DNA of 64,000 nucleotides from Pegoplata infirma (GCA_963921195.1 OY992538.1:12300330-12364329), one strand, 5' to 3'. Positions 33,595 through 46,139 are shown, numbered from the stretch's first letter. Numbers and translations are program-made. The notes: generated by a model not told the origin, from the letters alone.

Positions 33595-33905
33595 AATGCA
33601 AAAATTTCACTTGAACGTGACTCAGAAGTTATGAACGAAAATGTATGGATATCTCTAAAATTAGGTACATTCTACATAACCTAAAAATACAAACTGCTTT
33701 AAATAGGCTGGTGGTTGACAAATATAAACAAAATAGATGTCGAATGAAATTTAAACAAGTACAAATATATTTTTTTTACAAAAACAATGTTTGCGGACTT
33801 TTTTCACCAACTTTTTTTCCTCTGAATTTTTTTGTTGCAAATAGTCTTTGTAGAGGGTATCCATCCATGCATTCGGTAAGGCTGAATTTAACTTTTTTAA
33901 TTTAT
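33595..33905 (+). mobile_element. HINE 3' portion between PPP1R15 and APC2
   Basis: The phrase GTACATTCTACATAACCTAA, then AGGCTGGTGGTTGAC and GAGGGTATCCATCCATGCAT with the hairpin-like ATTCGGTAAGGCTGAAT, parallels 42690-42770 and 51830-52120. The 5' part is absent. Confidence 0.65.
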
Positions 33906-33954
33906 TGAATAACAATTGATCTTTTCTGAATTACATAAATCAACAATGAATGCA

Positions 33955-34497
33955 GTCTTTGGAATTCATTCGATTGAATGGAAAAAATGAAATTCGATTT
34001 CTTGTTCATTCGACTTAAAAAAATTAAAATGCATTCGATTTTTTATCATTCCACTGCGAATGCAATCGATTTTTTAAATAGATTGACCAAAACGGAGCCA
34101 AATTTTGGTCCATAGAATCGCCCACTCTCTTTACATACGATGGCCCTAATGTGCCCTAATTTTGAATCCAAAAAAATTGGTGTTCTCGAAAATATCAAAT
34201 GCCTACACGACAAAAAGTGTGATGAGTGTTGGCAATACTATGGACAAAAAATTGGCTCCGTTTTGCTCTATCTTGGTTAGACTTTTAAGTTTTTTATGGA
34301 ATGAATAAGCCATTCGATTTCTCAAATTGAATGAAAAGAAAATCGATTGCATTCGCAAGTGAATGCATTCGATTTTTAAAAGTCGAATGAAAAAAAAATC
34401 GAATGCATTCGATTTTTGAAAGTCGAATGAAAAATAAATCGAATGCATTCGCTATTTATAAATCGAATAAGTCTAAAGTGAATTCATTCAATTCCGC
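33955..34497. mobile_element. Inverted-repeat element made of GAATGCATTCGATTTTT words
   Basis: Both halves are filled with GAATGCATTCGATTTT and TCATTCGACTTTTAAAA in opposite orientation. The unique centre (34080-34290) has GAGCCAAATTTTGGTCCATA and an inverted counterpart ATGGACAAAAAATTGGCTCC. Exact ends and target duplication are not clear. It ends about 325 bases upstream of the APC2 start codon. Confidence 0.65.
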
Positions 34498-34821
34498 TTT
34501 CCGCTCCAATTGTGATTATTATCTTAAATTAGTTTTTAAATTGAATTATGCTGACTCATCTCATTAAACACCCCACTGTAAATTGGTCAAAGTTCATTTG
34601 CTGATGTTTTTATACATCTTGGAAGCACCCGGTGTTTCATGCCAATTTGTGTTTCTTTACGGTTTGGTTAAGTTTTTGTGTCACTTTGTTTTTGTTCTTT
34701 TGTTGTTGTTGGTATCTATTAATTTTTCTGTCATTCCTATACATTTGTTTACATTTTTTTTACCGGTGGTCTTCCTTTGTACCAGAAATTTAATTAATGT
34801 AACAAATTAATTCTTATAAAT

Positions 34822-37800
34822 ATGGAACTAGTTTGGTCAGATTTTAGTGAAACATGTCCTATACTCAAGGAATGTGTAAGTGCATTAACAAGTTCTTAAA
34901 AAGAAATCAAATTTCTAAAAGAAACCTTTTTTCCAGTTGGACTCGCCAGATTTAACCAATGAAGATGCCACTACTTTGGATTATATATATGATATATTAT
35001 GGATAGAAATTGGTTCCTTTATACGCAACAAATTAACGCCGAAATTTTGGTCGTGTCTCAATCATAATCAAACCATTCAGAAATTCAATCGGGATGGCGA
35101 ATCTTCGGAAGATATACAATTGCAATATAAATTGTTTACAAATTTTGTTAATGCCGTTAAGAATTTAGATGCTTATTATCAATTTACAAAAACAAGTTTG
35201 GAAAGATTGGATGATATACGTAAATTGGAACACGGCCAGACAATGGAAAAGCTGAATGAACTTTTAAGGGCTTCACTTTTGGCACAATTGCCGACAAACT
35301 TCAATAATGTGGTGTACTCGTTTTATAGTGTTTCCTTTAGGGTATTCTTTAATTTACATCAGAGTTCAAGTAGTGGACAGGGTAAGTTTTGGGTTTGTAT
35401 TACAAACTTTGTAATATGTTACTCGAAATATAGGTCTTAGATCCAATAAAGTACACATATTTATTATTCTGATTGATTTTAAAACGATCTACTCCATTAA
35501 CAGATGTATTTCGCAAAATACCAATTTTACGATACAAAATTTTGCTTGTAATTCGAAGATTCTACTTATAACTCTAACCGGCGTCAAAATAACACAATTT
35601 TTTTGCAGTATTTTTTATACTTTTGTTCAAAGTCCTACACTTGAACCCATGGTATTCATTTTCACCCCGCCCACGTTTGCGGGCGTATTTAATACTACTA
35701 ATTAAAATATCTTGCAGGAAAAGTGTCCAGTCCTTCATAGTTCAAGTGACATATCACCCGGACCCAAAGTGCTATCACAAACATGACACCTTTCGTATAA
35801 AAATACCTGCCACTTTGGTAAGGAAATGTCTCAACCCCGAATATATCACTTGTGACATGGGCATATCGCTTGGTCACGCAGCACATAACCAATGAACCCA
35901 CCTTGTGACATATCACATAACTACCGCCTTATAGACCTGATACTGACAAGCATCTATCACCTTTGCGAGGAAATGTCTCAATTCCTTATACATATATCTC
36001 TTGTGACATATTTGGAATTACAGTTGATATTTTTCCAATTACATCTGTAAATGGTTTTGCGATATATGTCTGCTATCTGTTAAAAACACACAAACTTTTA
36101 AAAGACAGCATTGAAGTGTTAAAGATTGGCATATTGTAAAATTAACTGTTTTGTTTTAAATGTATTGTTTTTTTCTGTTTCAGACAATGAAGATTTAGAT
36201 GAAAGTGGTATACCCTGTAAGGGCTGTAATCAGGAGTTAGAAAAGTGTCAATGCCTCTCCTTGCTACAAACTATCAATGAAGTTAATCAAAAATTATTAG
36301 ATTTGGAGTTATTAGATCGTCTCGCTGGACAATCAATGACATTTTTGGTACAAATAAGAATAAAAGAACATATAAAAAATACCTGTTTGGGTATATTCGA
36401 TAGATCCCATTTAAAATCATTGCTAACGGTAAGTCTTCCTAATATAACTTCTGCTGAATACTTTTATATTTTTTTCCTTTTAGTGGTTAGATGATGTAGT
36501 TATTAAATGGTTAATGCAAATATTTCATAATCCTAGCATTGAAGATATAATGCATATAGAAGATGAAACAGAATCAAAGAACTCTGATGTCATACAAAGT
36601 TTAAAAGTTAAATTAACATTTTATGTATATGAAAATTTTGCTTTAAGTGTTATTGATCAATTTTTTAGTATTATAATAGGTGGGTTTTAGTTTAAAAATC
36701 ATTTAAAAATTATAGTTCATATTATTTTTTTTTAAAACTAGATTTTCCTGATTCTATACCCGCCATTGAGGATCTTAAAATATGCATGGAAAAAATAAAT
36801 TTAAGACGTCAAATTATTAATACTTTAAAAACATCTTTAGAAGCTCGTATATTACATCCTGGTGTTAATACCATGGATATTTTAACCGGTTATGTTGCTG
36901 CTATTAAGGCTATACGCTATTTAGATAATAGTGGTGTCATTTTGGAAACTGTTACTGCTCCCATTAAGGAATACTTAAGAAAACGTAGTGACACAGTTAG
37001 ATGTGTAGTTACCAGTCTTACAGAAGAGGGTCCCACAGATTTATCTGAAGAATTGGCTAAAGGAGATGCCATAAAAGAAGTTACCGCTGGTAATGTAAAT
37101 GATGAACTTAGTAATTGGGAAAATTGGCAACCCGATCCTTTTGGTTTGGATACAACATCCCTGCACATGCGTGCAGTTAAAACTTCAAGATCGGCTGATA
37201 TAATATCAATGGTTGTTGATATTTATGGTAGCAAAGAATTATTTATGAGTGAATATCGTAATTTATTAGCCGATCGTTTATTGACACAGCTTGAATTTAG
37301 TCCTGAAAAGGAAATACGTAATTTAGAATTATTAAAACTAAGATTTGGTGAATCTCTATTACATAATTGTGAAGTTATGCTAAAGGATATAGCCGATTCG
37401 AAACGTATTAATACTCATATTCATAGTGATCCTAAATATGTAGAGAGTAAGTTTATTTTTTTTTAGAATTTAGGGAATTTGAATTTTATTTTAATGTACT
37501 TGTTTTTTTTTTAATTTCAGATAAACAATTTGATATATCTTCTTTGATTATATCAGCTCAATTTTGGCCTTCATTTAATAAAGAAAGTGTTGAATTACCT
37601 GAAGAAATTGCTAATGAATTCCAGAAATATACCAAGTCTTATGAAGAATATAAAGGAAATCGTACTTTAAATTGGCGCACTGTTACTGGCAAAGTTAATA
37701 TTTCTATTGAATTGGGTGATAGAGTTTTAGACATGACTGTTGCTCCCACACAAGCTGTAATTATCTATCATTTTCAAACTAAAAGTAAGTGATGTTTATA

Positions 37801-40800
37801 TAAAATAGTTAAAGCATACATTTTATGTAACAATTTTAAATAACCTGTCGGTATACTCCATTTAACCACTTAGCTAAATTTTCTGTTCCAAATAATCGGT
37901 TTCAGAATTAAAGATTTTTGTTTGAAATTGTTCCGAAAGCAATCGTTTTTTTAGAACAAGTATTTTTTTTTGAAAAATAATTTTACATAGAAAATTTTGT
38001 TGTGATTACCGTAGAATATATTCAAGAATCTATTGTAATAGGAATCTGTTCCAAAAATTTTACTGGGTATGTAATTTAAAAAAGATGATTTGTAATTTGA
38101 AGATTTTAATTGTAATTTTAAGATTCCATTTGTTATTCAAAGATTCCTTACACCGCTCTTTAAGCAAGTTTAGGTTTTGTAAAAATCATGACAAAATCAT
38201 ACAGCTTTACCACAAGAAAATAAAATAAATTTAAAATGAGCTTTTAATTTTATTTCCATATAAATTGTTTTTGTTTTTAAAATCGACTTTCAAAAAATGT
38301 ATTGAAAATTTGAAATTTAAAATAAAACTTTTGTTAAAATAGACTTTTTGTTTTCTTGTGGTAAGGGCCATATAATTACATTTTATTCCTCTTTATTTAG
38401 AACTTTAAAAATCGTTAACACGAAAAATCCTAGCTGATCCTGTTTTCGAGTTATTGCTAAGTAATTACACTGTTCGCCAACAAAGCCCTCCCAGTGAAAT
38501 ATTCAACTGATTGCTATAAATTTTGCTCTCCTGATTCTAAATCTGCCATCCAAATTGTTATAGCACGTACCGTTTTTGAGATATTCGCTGTTAAAAAGTA
38601 AAAAAAAAAAAGAATAATTTAGCACTTTTGGTTACGTATTCTTACGTTGCACATTGGTCTGGCAAGCCACATTTTTTGGCCAAAACTAAAATAATCACTT
38701 ATACACATCAATTCAAATAAAATACACTATTAACAACAAAAAACATAAATTTTATAAAGTTTTGAAAAATTTTAATCTATTTTTTAACCCATCTAGAGCC
38801 GAGGGAACATATTATTCTCTTCATGTTTTTCTATTTTTTTTACTATAACACTTTGCAACACGCTTTTTATCTTAGATGGGACCAAAAAAAATTAAATTAT
38901 ACCAAAACCCAAAGGGGTTTTCGAGTTCATGTTTTATAGCCCACTGAAGTTTTCAACATTTTTTCTAAGGCGTTTTGAATAAGTAAAAAAAGTATTAAAT
39001 CAAAATCTGGGGTAAATAATGTTACAAGACGTCTGCACTAAAATTTGATGGTGATTCTTTTCTTAGAACATATTAACCCTCTATGTCTAATTTTTAGGAG
39101 TCATATGATTCTTTTTTAAATATTCTCATAAAACACCACTAAAACGTGCATTAAAAGTGTTTAAATGATATACAACAATTTTCTGCATCAAATTTCTCTA
39201 GGGGTTGTCAAAGACCAAAAATTCGTGCGAAAAATGCAAAATGCTTAAAATGGTAAAATTGTTGAATTTTTTTTCACCAAATTCGTGTGAAAAAAAAATT
39301 AAATCTGCTTCTAAGATAAATAATGTTAACAGATGCCTTCAGTGAAATTTGATGGCGGTTCTTCCATTTGTAGGGGTCATTTTTGACCTTTTTCGAAAAT
39401 ATTCTCTTAGAACACAACTTAAACGTGCGTTTAAAGGGTTAAAATGTTCTACAAACATTTTGTGAATTAAATTTCACTATGGGTTGTCAAAAGGCTAAAA
39501 GTTCGTGCGAAAAGTTCAAAATGCTTAAAAAAGTAAAATTGTAAAGTATCATAGTGAAACACAATTTAACAAAATATGATAATTTCAAAATTTCCTTTTT
39601 TAAACATTTTGGTTATATCGCACTAACTTTTGGCCGTTGACAACCCCTTGTGAAATTTAAGGCAAAACATTTTTTTAGAACATTTTTACTCATTAAACGC
39701 ACGTCTTACAATTAGTGGCGTTTTATGAGGCCAAAATGACCCCTAAAAATGGGAAATAGAGGGTTAACATGTTTTAAGAAAAGAACCGCCATTAAATTTT
39801 ATTTAAGAAATCTTTTTGTTTCTTTAATTTTCGTCAAGAAACACGTTCGGGTTGAATTTGTTTTTTATTTCCACTCTGCCAAACTGTGAGTAAATCACAA
39901 TTTTTGTACCAAAAGTTTCCTGAAACAAAAATTGATTTCTTGAAAATAAGCAACAACTAGCAAAAAGTTATTGATGATTTATAAGCACCAAATATCACTT
40001 TAATTTTTTGTCTTTTTGGGTCGTTGAAATCGCTTGAAATTTTATAAGTTTTATAATATATTTTCTTTTATAAAAAGCTAAATTCACTGATTTTGAGGTT
40101 ATGAAAGTTTTCATGTATTTTCCTTTTTCCATAATTTTTATTGAATATTTCAATATTAAAAATTCAAATACTTACCATCGTCATTAATTTTCATAACTAA
40201 TAGATTGAAAAAGTTTTTTTTAATTTCGTCTAACCAGTGTCCTAAGAAAACAAAAAATTACACCACGTGTTTCAGTTTACCACTGCACTTAAAACATTGA
40301 ACTTTCTCACTTCATAGAATAACATTTAATTAAAGTTTGCAAAAACAAATTATTTTTTTTGTTTATCTGAAGTGTTTGCTACAATATTCCAACAACAAAT
40401 ATAAAAAAAAAAGTTTTGAGTTTTGGCCAAAAAAATGGGTCTTGGAAACCAATGTGCGTTGCTTCCAAATCATAGGACTTGTTTCATGTAAAGTGGACCT
40501 CATGATTCTAATACTGCAATCCAAATTTTTGTAGCCTGTTTCCTTTTCGAGATATTCGCGTTAAACATTTTTTTACGCCAATATCAAAAATTAGGATTGC
40601 AGTTTTGGAATCAGAAGTTCCATTTTATATGAAATCAAATCCTATTTGTTGAAAATTTTGTCGAAACTTTTGTTCAATAAATAAAATATTTTATTTTTTC
40701 GACAGAAATAGAAAAAGTCCTTGAACCTTGAACTTGAACCCAGGGAAACCAAAAATCACAATTAATCAATTTGTCAACATTTACAGCGATAGGGCGAATG

Positions 40801-43800
40801 TGTCTTAGAAATTTGCCAATCCGTTTGTAACTCATCGAAAAATAAGTGTTCGATCACAAAACGTATATAGGGCATTCCGTGTCAAATCGGACACTTTGAA
40901 ATTTTTTTTTTAGATTTTCCCAATTTGTTTACAGTTTTTAGTACCCTTCGAAAACTCCTTCGTGGTAAATTTTCAGATTTTTTTGATGACCCGTTCAAAA
41001 GATATCGATTTTTTAAAAATTGGTAGTTTGTTCCTTTACTCAAACTTCTTTTCCTCATCACTTCTTCAATAATGGTCCAAATTTCAATTTTTTTTTATTA
41101 AAAATTTTTGTTTTTTTACGTACTTTAAAAAAAAAAAAAGTCCCAAAAAGTTCTTAAAAGCTCTCTAGCATGCGATTTTTAAGTTTACAATTTGAATCTC
41201 ATTTTTGAAAATGTTTGTACTCTTCGATTTTTTTGGAAATTTTTTTGTGTAAAACTTCTATCGATTCTACAAATTTTTTGCCCCGGAGGATCGTGGGATA
41301 ACGATTATTACTATTTTTTAAAATTAAAATATTATTATATTTATTCGACCTTTAAATTTTCAATCCTATATGGCCTCGAGCTTGTCAATTAATATAAGTT
41401 TTTTTAAATTTTTTGAAAAAAATTTATTGTAATTTTCCAATCTTAAAATCATTTCTACTGCTCCAATGGTGCGTCATAGAGGGGTCATTTATAAGACCGA
41501 CACACATTAATTTTTACGTCTTAACATTTCTTTGGAACAAACTAATACCCTATCTCCAATTTTTAAGGGGGCTCCCACACAAAACGACATTAAAATTTGC
41601 TCCAACCGCTTTAACTGCCCTAATAGTGCCCTTAGAGCAACAAAATGTATGACCGACCCACAATATTTTTTTAGTCCAAACATTTTCTCTGAACACACCT
41701 ACCCTCTATCTCTAATTGTTAAGGCGGTCCCGATACAATTTTTTTTATTTTTTCTAAATTTGTTTTATTTAATCAGCTTCTACCGGTCCAATGTTGCTTC
41801 CGAGAGGGGTCATTAGTGAGACCGACCTTACAACCTACCTACTTAGGGAGTGGAGATAGGGCGTAGGTATGTTTAAAAAAAAGTGTTGTAGGGTAAAAAT
41901 AAATTGGGGTCGGTCTCACTAATGACCCCTCTCAGGCCCACCATTGGACCGGTAGAAGCTGATTAAATAAAACAAATTTACAAAAAATAAAAAAAATTGT
42001 ATGGTGACCGCCTTAACAATTAGGGATAGAGGGTTGGTGTGTTCAGAGAAAATGTTTGGACTAAAAAAATATTGTGGGTCGGTCATACATAGTAATAATC
42101 GTTATCCCACGATCCTCCTGGGCAAAAAATTTGAAGAATCGATAGAAGTTTTACACAAAAAAATTTAAAAAAAATCGAAGAGTACAAACATTTTCAAAAA
42201 TGAGATTTAAATTTTAAAACATAAAAATCGCATACTAGAGCGCTTTTAAGAATTTTTTGGGATTTTTTTTTTAAAGAACGTAAAAAAACAAAAATTAAAA
42301 AAAAAAATTGGAAATTTGGACCATTATTGAAGAAGTTATGAGTAAAAGAAGTTTGAGTAAAGGAACAAAACACCAATTTTTAAAAATTCGATATCTTTTC
42401 AACGGGTCATCAAAAAATCTGAAAATTTACCACGAAGGAGTGTTCGAAGGTTACTAAAAACTGTAAACAAATTGAAAAAATCTAAAAAAAATTTTTTTCA
42501 ACGTGTCCGATTTGACATGGAATGTCCCATATATTATTGATCTGTAATCGATTCTAAGCGATGTACGTTTGTCTGTTGAAATGGCGATCACGCCCAAAAT
42601 ACTACACAAATATGACTGAAACTGTACACATTTACTTGTTTTTTTCCAAAAAGTTTGTTATTGAACGAAAATGTAATGACACCTTGGAAATTTTGGTACA
42701 TTCCACATAACCTACAAATACTAAATGCCTTAATTCGGCTGCTGGTTGGCATTTGTGAACAGAATTGGATACTGAATGGTATTTAATGGTTAGGTTAGGT
42801 TGTGAAGGATAACGTCGGTTTATACAAAACCAACGTCCATAGAGGCCTTGATGTGGCCCATTATGATTCCTTTAATGGTCGAATGCCAGTAGGGTCCAAG
42901 GATTCTCGCTTCGAATTTCCAATAAGCTCTGAAAGAAATAAGAGCCAAATAGTTTAAATCTTCTAAAAGACAGCGCGGGCCATTCACATTTAAAAAAAAA
43001 AAATTTTTTTTTTTTCATCAAACATTTTTTTTCAAAATTTTTTTTTTTCAATTTTTTTTTTCAATTATTTTTTTCAATTTATTGCTTTAACTAAATTTTT
43101 CAACATAATTTTTTTTTGCAAAATTTTTTCACAAAGTTTTAGTTCAAAATTTTATTCCTTTTACTAATTTTTTTAAAAAATCTTTTTCACAAAATGTTTT
43201 ATTCAAATTAAGTTTATTTCAATAATCTGTTCCCATAAGTGAAATTCAGCCAAAAATTTCGCTGCATTTTTTAATTTTCTTTTTTTTCAAAATTTATTTT
43301 TTCTACTAATTTTTTGAACAACTTTTTTTTTCGATACGACTGCAGGAGTGGTATGAAATAGTATGACTACATTTTTTAAACAGTCGGCAATTTTGGGGAT
43401 ACCCATTAAAAAACATAAAAGTACAAACCTTTCTAAAAAGGTTTGTGGATTGCTCGTTGTACTATTAAAAAACCCAAATAACTGGTTGAAAAAATTTCTT
43501 AATATACTGAAAACTTTTAAAAATTAATGCAAATATCCAAGAAATTAAAAATTTTGTGTCAAAAAAAAAAAAATGGGTTGGAATTGCTGAATATCGAGGA
43601 CACCCAAAAAATACTAAAAATTTAAATAATCGCACAAAAACATTTTTTTTTGAGCGACTTTTTTTCAAGTAATAAAATGTTTCTTTAGGAAACAATCAGC
43701 TTTACCACAAGAAAATAAAATAAATTTAAAATGAGCTTTTAATTTTATTTCCATACAAATTGTTTTTGTTTTTAAAATCGACTTTCAAAAAATGTATTGA

Positions 43801-44467
43801 AAATTTGAAATTTAAAATAAAACTTTTGTTAAAATAGACTTTTTGTTTTCTTGTGGTAAGGGCCAATATGTTTTTTTTTATAAAAAATTTAATTTTCTAA
43901 ATCTTATATTATAATTAAATTATAATTAAAATGTTTATTAATCTTTTATTTAGGTGAATGGTCGCTGGACGATTTAAGTTCATTGGTTAAAATTCCTCCT
44001 TCTGTTTTGAGAAGACGTATTGCTTTTTGGCAATCTCATGGGATCGTCGTGGAGTCTCAACCTGGTATATTTAAATTAATAGAAGAAGATTTACCAAAAT
44101 CACAATTGGAAAAATTACCAATAAATGAAATAATAGCTGAAGATGAGGATAATGAATCTGCCATGGCTAGTGCTAGTGATCAACGTGAAGAAGAATTACA
44201 GGTAAATTTAGATATTCCAATTCCTTATTTAAAATATACTTATTTCTAACCAATTTTTATCTGTAGGTCTTTTGGTCTTATATAGTTGGTATGTTAACCA
44301 ATTTGGATTCTTTACCCATTGAACGCATACATCAGATGTTAAAACTATTTGCTTCTAATGGTTTGGGTATAGAATTTACACAAGATGATTTAAAAGATTT
44401 CCTACAACGTAAAGTACGCGATCATAAGCTTATATATTCGGGTGGTGTATATCAATTAGCGAAATGA
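34822..44467 (+). CDS. APC2: Anaphase-promoting complex subunit 2 (APC2; Drosophila morula)
   Basis: Eight exons: 34822-34875, 34937-35381, 36184-36428, 36484-36679, 36742-37446, 37521-37784, 43954-44201, 44267-44467. All have GT-AG introns and the frame is continuous, giving 785 residues, close to the usual length. APC2 is the cullin-like scaffold that holds the RING subunit APC11 in the APC/C ubiquitin ligase, which triggers cyclin and securin destruction. A Cys cluster C-x2-C-x6-C-x-C (178, 181, 188, 190) fits the spacing seen in human APC2 and may bind zinc. The cullin homology region starts near residue 460 (RSADIISMVVDIYGSKELF) and includes LLADRLLTQ. The C-terminal winged-helix (WHB-like) domain is in exon 8 (about 720-785, LERIHQ-type helix and LIYSGGVYQL). 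The start ATG (MELVWSDF) is the first in frame with a usable context. Intron 6 is 6.2 kb, the others 50-800 bases. Confidence 0.96.
35405..36115 (+). mobile_element. Decayed HINE in APC2 intron 2
   Basis: CGAAATATAGGTCTTAGATC, AATAAAGTACACATATTTAT, ACCCCGCCCACGTTTGCGGG and a TTAAAAGACAGC-type phrase follow HINE order. Inside, a segment with AGGAAATGTCTCAA and TCTTGTGACATA occurs twice (about 35820 and 35969). Satellite-type words (GGAATTACAGTTGATATTT) occur near 36013. Confidence 0.55.
37871..38067 (+). mobile_element. MITE, CCCAG-ended family, copy 2
   Basis: Shares TTCTGTTCCAAATAATCGGT, CCGAAAGCAATCG and GTGATTACCGTAGAA with 2595-2837 and 61616-61858. About 45 bases are missing after the first phrase, and the left terminal CCCAG has decayed. 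Confidence 0.7.
38197..38368 (+). mobile_element. TTACCACAAGAAAA MITE, intron copy 1
   Basis: About 170 bases with ends CTTTACCACAAGAAAAT and, inverted, CTTACCACAAGAAAAC. It is nearly identical to 43699-43866, in the same orientation in the same intron. Both are followed by GGCCA. Confidence 0.8.
38450..40690. repeat. Complex repeat block with direct and inverted units
   Basis: Two direct units of about 290 bases (39031-39240 and 39320-39540; shared words GGTTGTCAAA, TTCGTGCGAAAA, AAATGCTTAAAA) are followed by an inverted unit (39580-39810; TTGACAACCCCTTGTG). The flanks share GATTCTAA...ATCCAAAT...GAGATATTCGC in direct orientation (38533, 40500) and TTGGCCAAAA...CCAATGTGC in inverted orientation. 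It may be one large foldback or several fused elements. No coding capacity. Confidence 0.6.
40700..42790 (+). mobile_element. HINE split at its (TA)n site by a foldback element
   Basis: The 5' part (TTGTAACTCATCGAAAAATA, ending ACGTATATA at 40869) continues at 42529 with ATATATTATTGATCTGTAAT and a GTTTGTCTGTTG tract. The later phrase GTACATTCCACATAACCTAC matches other HINE copies. A separate HINE-like piece (GAACTTGAACCCAGGGAAAC) lies at 40705-40750. The 3' hairpin is not seen. Confidence 0.7.
40870..42528. mobile_element. Long foldback element, copy A, in HINE (TA)n
   Basis: It starts GGGCATTCCGTGTCAAATCG and ends with CGATTTGACATGGAATGTCC then C. The arms are inverted repeats over most of the element (CTCCTTCGTGGTAAATTTTC left; its inverse near 42430). 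The right arm lacks about 230 bases and the centre is partly deleted. The flanks are ATATA on both sides. The left arm closely matches 53120-54090. Confidence 0.87.
42990..43340. repeat. T-rich low-complexity tract in APC2 intron 6
   Basis: A run of words TTTTTTTTTCAATTTT and TTTTTCAAAATTT with few G or C. No structure beyond low complexity. Confidence 0.6.
43699..43866 (+). mobile_element. TTACCACAAGAAAA MITE, intron copy 2
   Basis: Nearly identical to 38197-38368 with about one or two differences by eye. It sits 90 bases upstream of the APC2 exon 7 acceptor. Confidence 0.8.
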
Positions 44468-44525
44468 TTACCAAATAATTTAAGGAAATCATTATATTGT
44501 TTGTTTTACAAAGATGAAAAAAAAA

Positions 44526-44531
44526 AATAAA
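44526..44531 (+). terminator. APC2 polyadenylation signal
   Basis: AATAAA lies about 60 bases after the TGA stop, following an A-rich run. It is the first canonical hexamer downstream. Confidence 0.65.
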
Positions 44532-44819
44532 ATAATAAACAAAATGAATTTGCAAAACTTGTAAAGCAAAAATTACTGTTAATCATATGCCCCTCTACGT
44601 AGTAGAGATAACTACTATTATTACGATTTCGTTCGACTGTCAATGTATGTGATTATTCATGCAAGTTGGGTAAGTCAGTATGAAATCTAATATTATCATA
44701 CAAATAATCATTTATAAAAAAAACGATAAAGTATTTAGACGGAAAAAAGTGTATATAATAAAAGAAAAATTAAAATAATATTTAATGAAATAACAATGGT
44801 TTGTGTTATACAAAAACGT

Positions 44820-44891
44820 TTAGATTTAATTAAATCTAAAGAAAGTGGAAAATCATAGATTTAATTAAATCTAAAGAAAGTGAAAAATCAT
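44820..44891 (+). repeat. Two tandem ~36-base units with TAGATTTAATTAAATCTA
   Basis: Each unit holds the perfect palindrome TAGATTTAATTAAATCTA followed by AAGAAAGTG and AAAATCATA. The two copies differ by about one base. Confidence 0.8.
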
Positions 44892-44900
44892 AAGATATTA

Positions 44901-45426
44901 AGGGTATTCATTTCAGAGAATGTAAAAGTGGAAAAATGAAAAATGTAAGATTCCACTCTCATTGATGTGAACGGGTACATAAAAAAATGTGATACAAAGT
45001 TTCCAAAAATAATTAAATTATTCGATGAATGAACCAATTAACTTATAAATTACACTTTTCACTTATTTTGACAGTTTTTTCTTGTTGTTTAATTCTTAAT
45101 TTCTGTTATTATAACTAAAATTATTTGTATACATATTTTCTTCTAAGAAAAATTTAAAACACATGTTCAATAAGGGCTGCCGAGGTAGAAAAAACTTAAA
45201 TAACAGTAGCAAATTTTGGTACTTTTTCTTTGACTAGTAATGAATGGCAACGCTTAAATAATTGGAAAAATGTAACTTTTTACTCTGATAATTTTACACT
45301 TGGATATAGGTTGTTTAAATTGCAACTTTTGAGTGGAAAATTTTTTCATGTGTTTGTTGTAATAAAAAGTTACATTTTTACAATTTTTCATTTTTACAAC
45401 CAAAAAAAAGCTGAAATGAATACCCT
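44901..45426. mobile_element. AGGGTATTCATTTCAG-ended MITE with TA duplication
   Basis: Perfect 16-base inverted termini, AGGGTATTCATTTCAG at 44901 and its inverse ending 45426, with TA on both sides. Subterminal words TGTAAAAGTGGAAAAATG and GTAACTTTTTACTC recur in both halves. Non-coding. Confidence 0.82.
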
Positions 45427-45912
45427 TATTATAAACTTGTTAAATAATTAGAATTAGTCTATATAACATTTTAACACTTGCTATTAAAAAAACAGAATGT
45501 TTAACTTAAATATTTACAAGTTCGTTTAATTTTAGCAAATATTTAAAGTATACAATTCAACAAAAAAGCACCTGTATTTTAAGTACACTTAAAAATAATT
45601 GTCGAATTTGGTATAAAGTTGCAAATCTAATTAGAAATTGGCTCAACAAAAAAATTAAACTCGATACTAAATTTACCTTAAGATATAGAAAATTACAGTT
45701 CCCGTGTAAAAAAAATTGATTTGGCGAGATCAGGTTATATCTCGGGTGTCTTAGATCTATCCGAAAAATTAACCACAATGTCGGAATTTTATTTTTCGGT
45801 CGATCCGATATCATATATCCAGTGACTGGTAAAAACGATTTATCTCTTGACCAAAGACAAAAGTAAATACATATCACAATTTTCAAAGTTCCGATTTTTT
45901 TTTTACAATAGT

Positions 45913-46036
45913 GGTATTCAGTGTCTTGCTTGCCAGACCTAGTATTGGTGGTAAAAGATCACTTTTTCAAATTACTTTTCAAAACACATGTATTTTTTGA
46001 TACATTGCCAGGGCTGGTAGCAAGACTCTGAATACC
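45913..46036. mobile_element. 124-base GGTATTCAG-ended MITE
   Basis: The ends GGTATTCAGTGTCTTGCTTG and, inverted, GGTATTCAGAGTCTTGCTAC carry further shared TGCCAG words. The target duplication is not certain. Confidence 0.75.
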
Positions 46037-46139
46037 TCTAATTGGTTTTTAAGTACCGACACAATGCGTTTTGGAGTAAAGAATTTTATTAAAAATGATT
46101 TTAGAAGAAACAATTCTTTGACAAATTAAAAAAAATAGG

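Larger units (their letters stand above)
37785..43953 (+). other. APC2 intron 6, 6.2 kb, transposon-filled
   Basis: Donor AAAA|GTAAGT at 37784/37785 and acceptor TTATTTAG|GTGAATGG at 43953/43954. Contents in order: CCCAG MITE copy, TTACCACAAG MITE copy 1, a repeat block with direct and inverted units, a HINE split by a foldback, a poly-T tract, TTACCACAAG MITE copy 2. No exon-like frame is seen inside, and the flanking exons join in phase. Confidence 0.9.
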
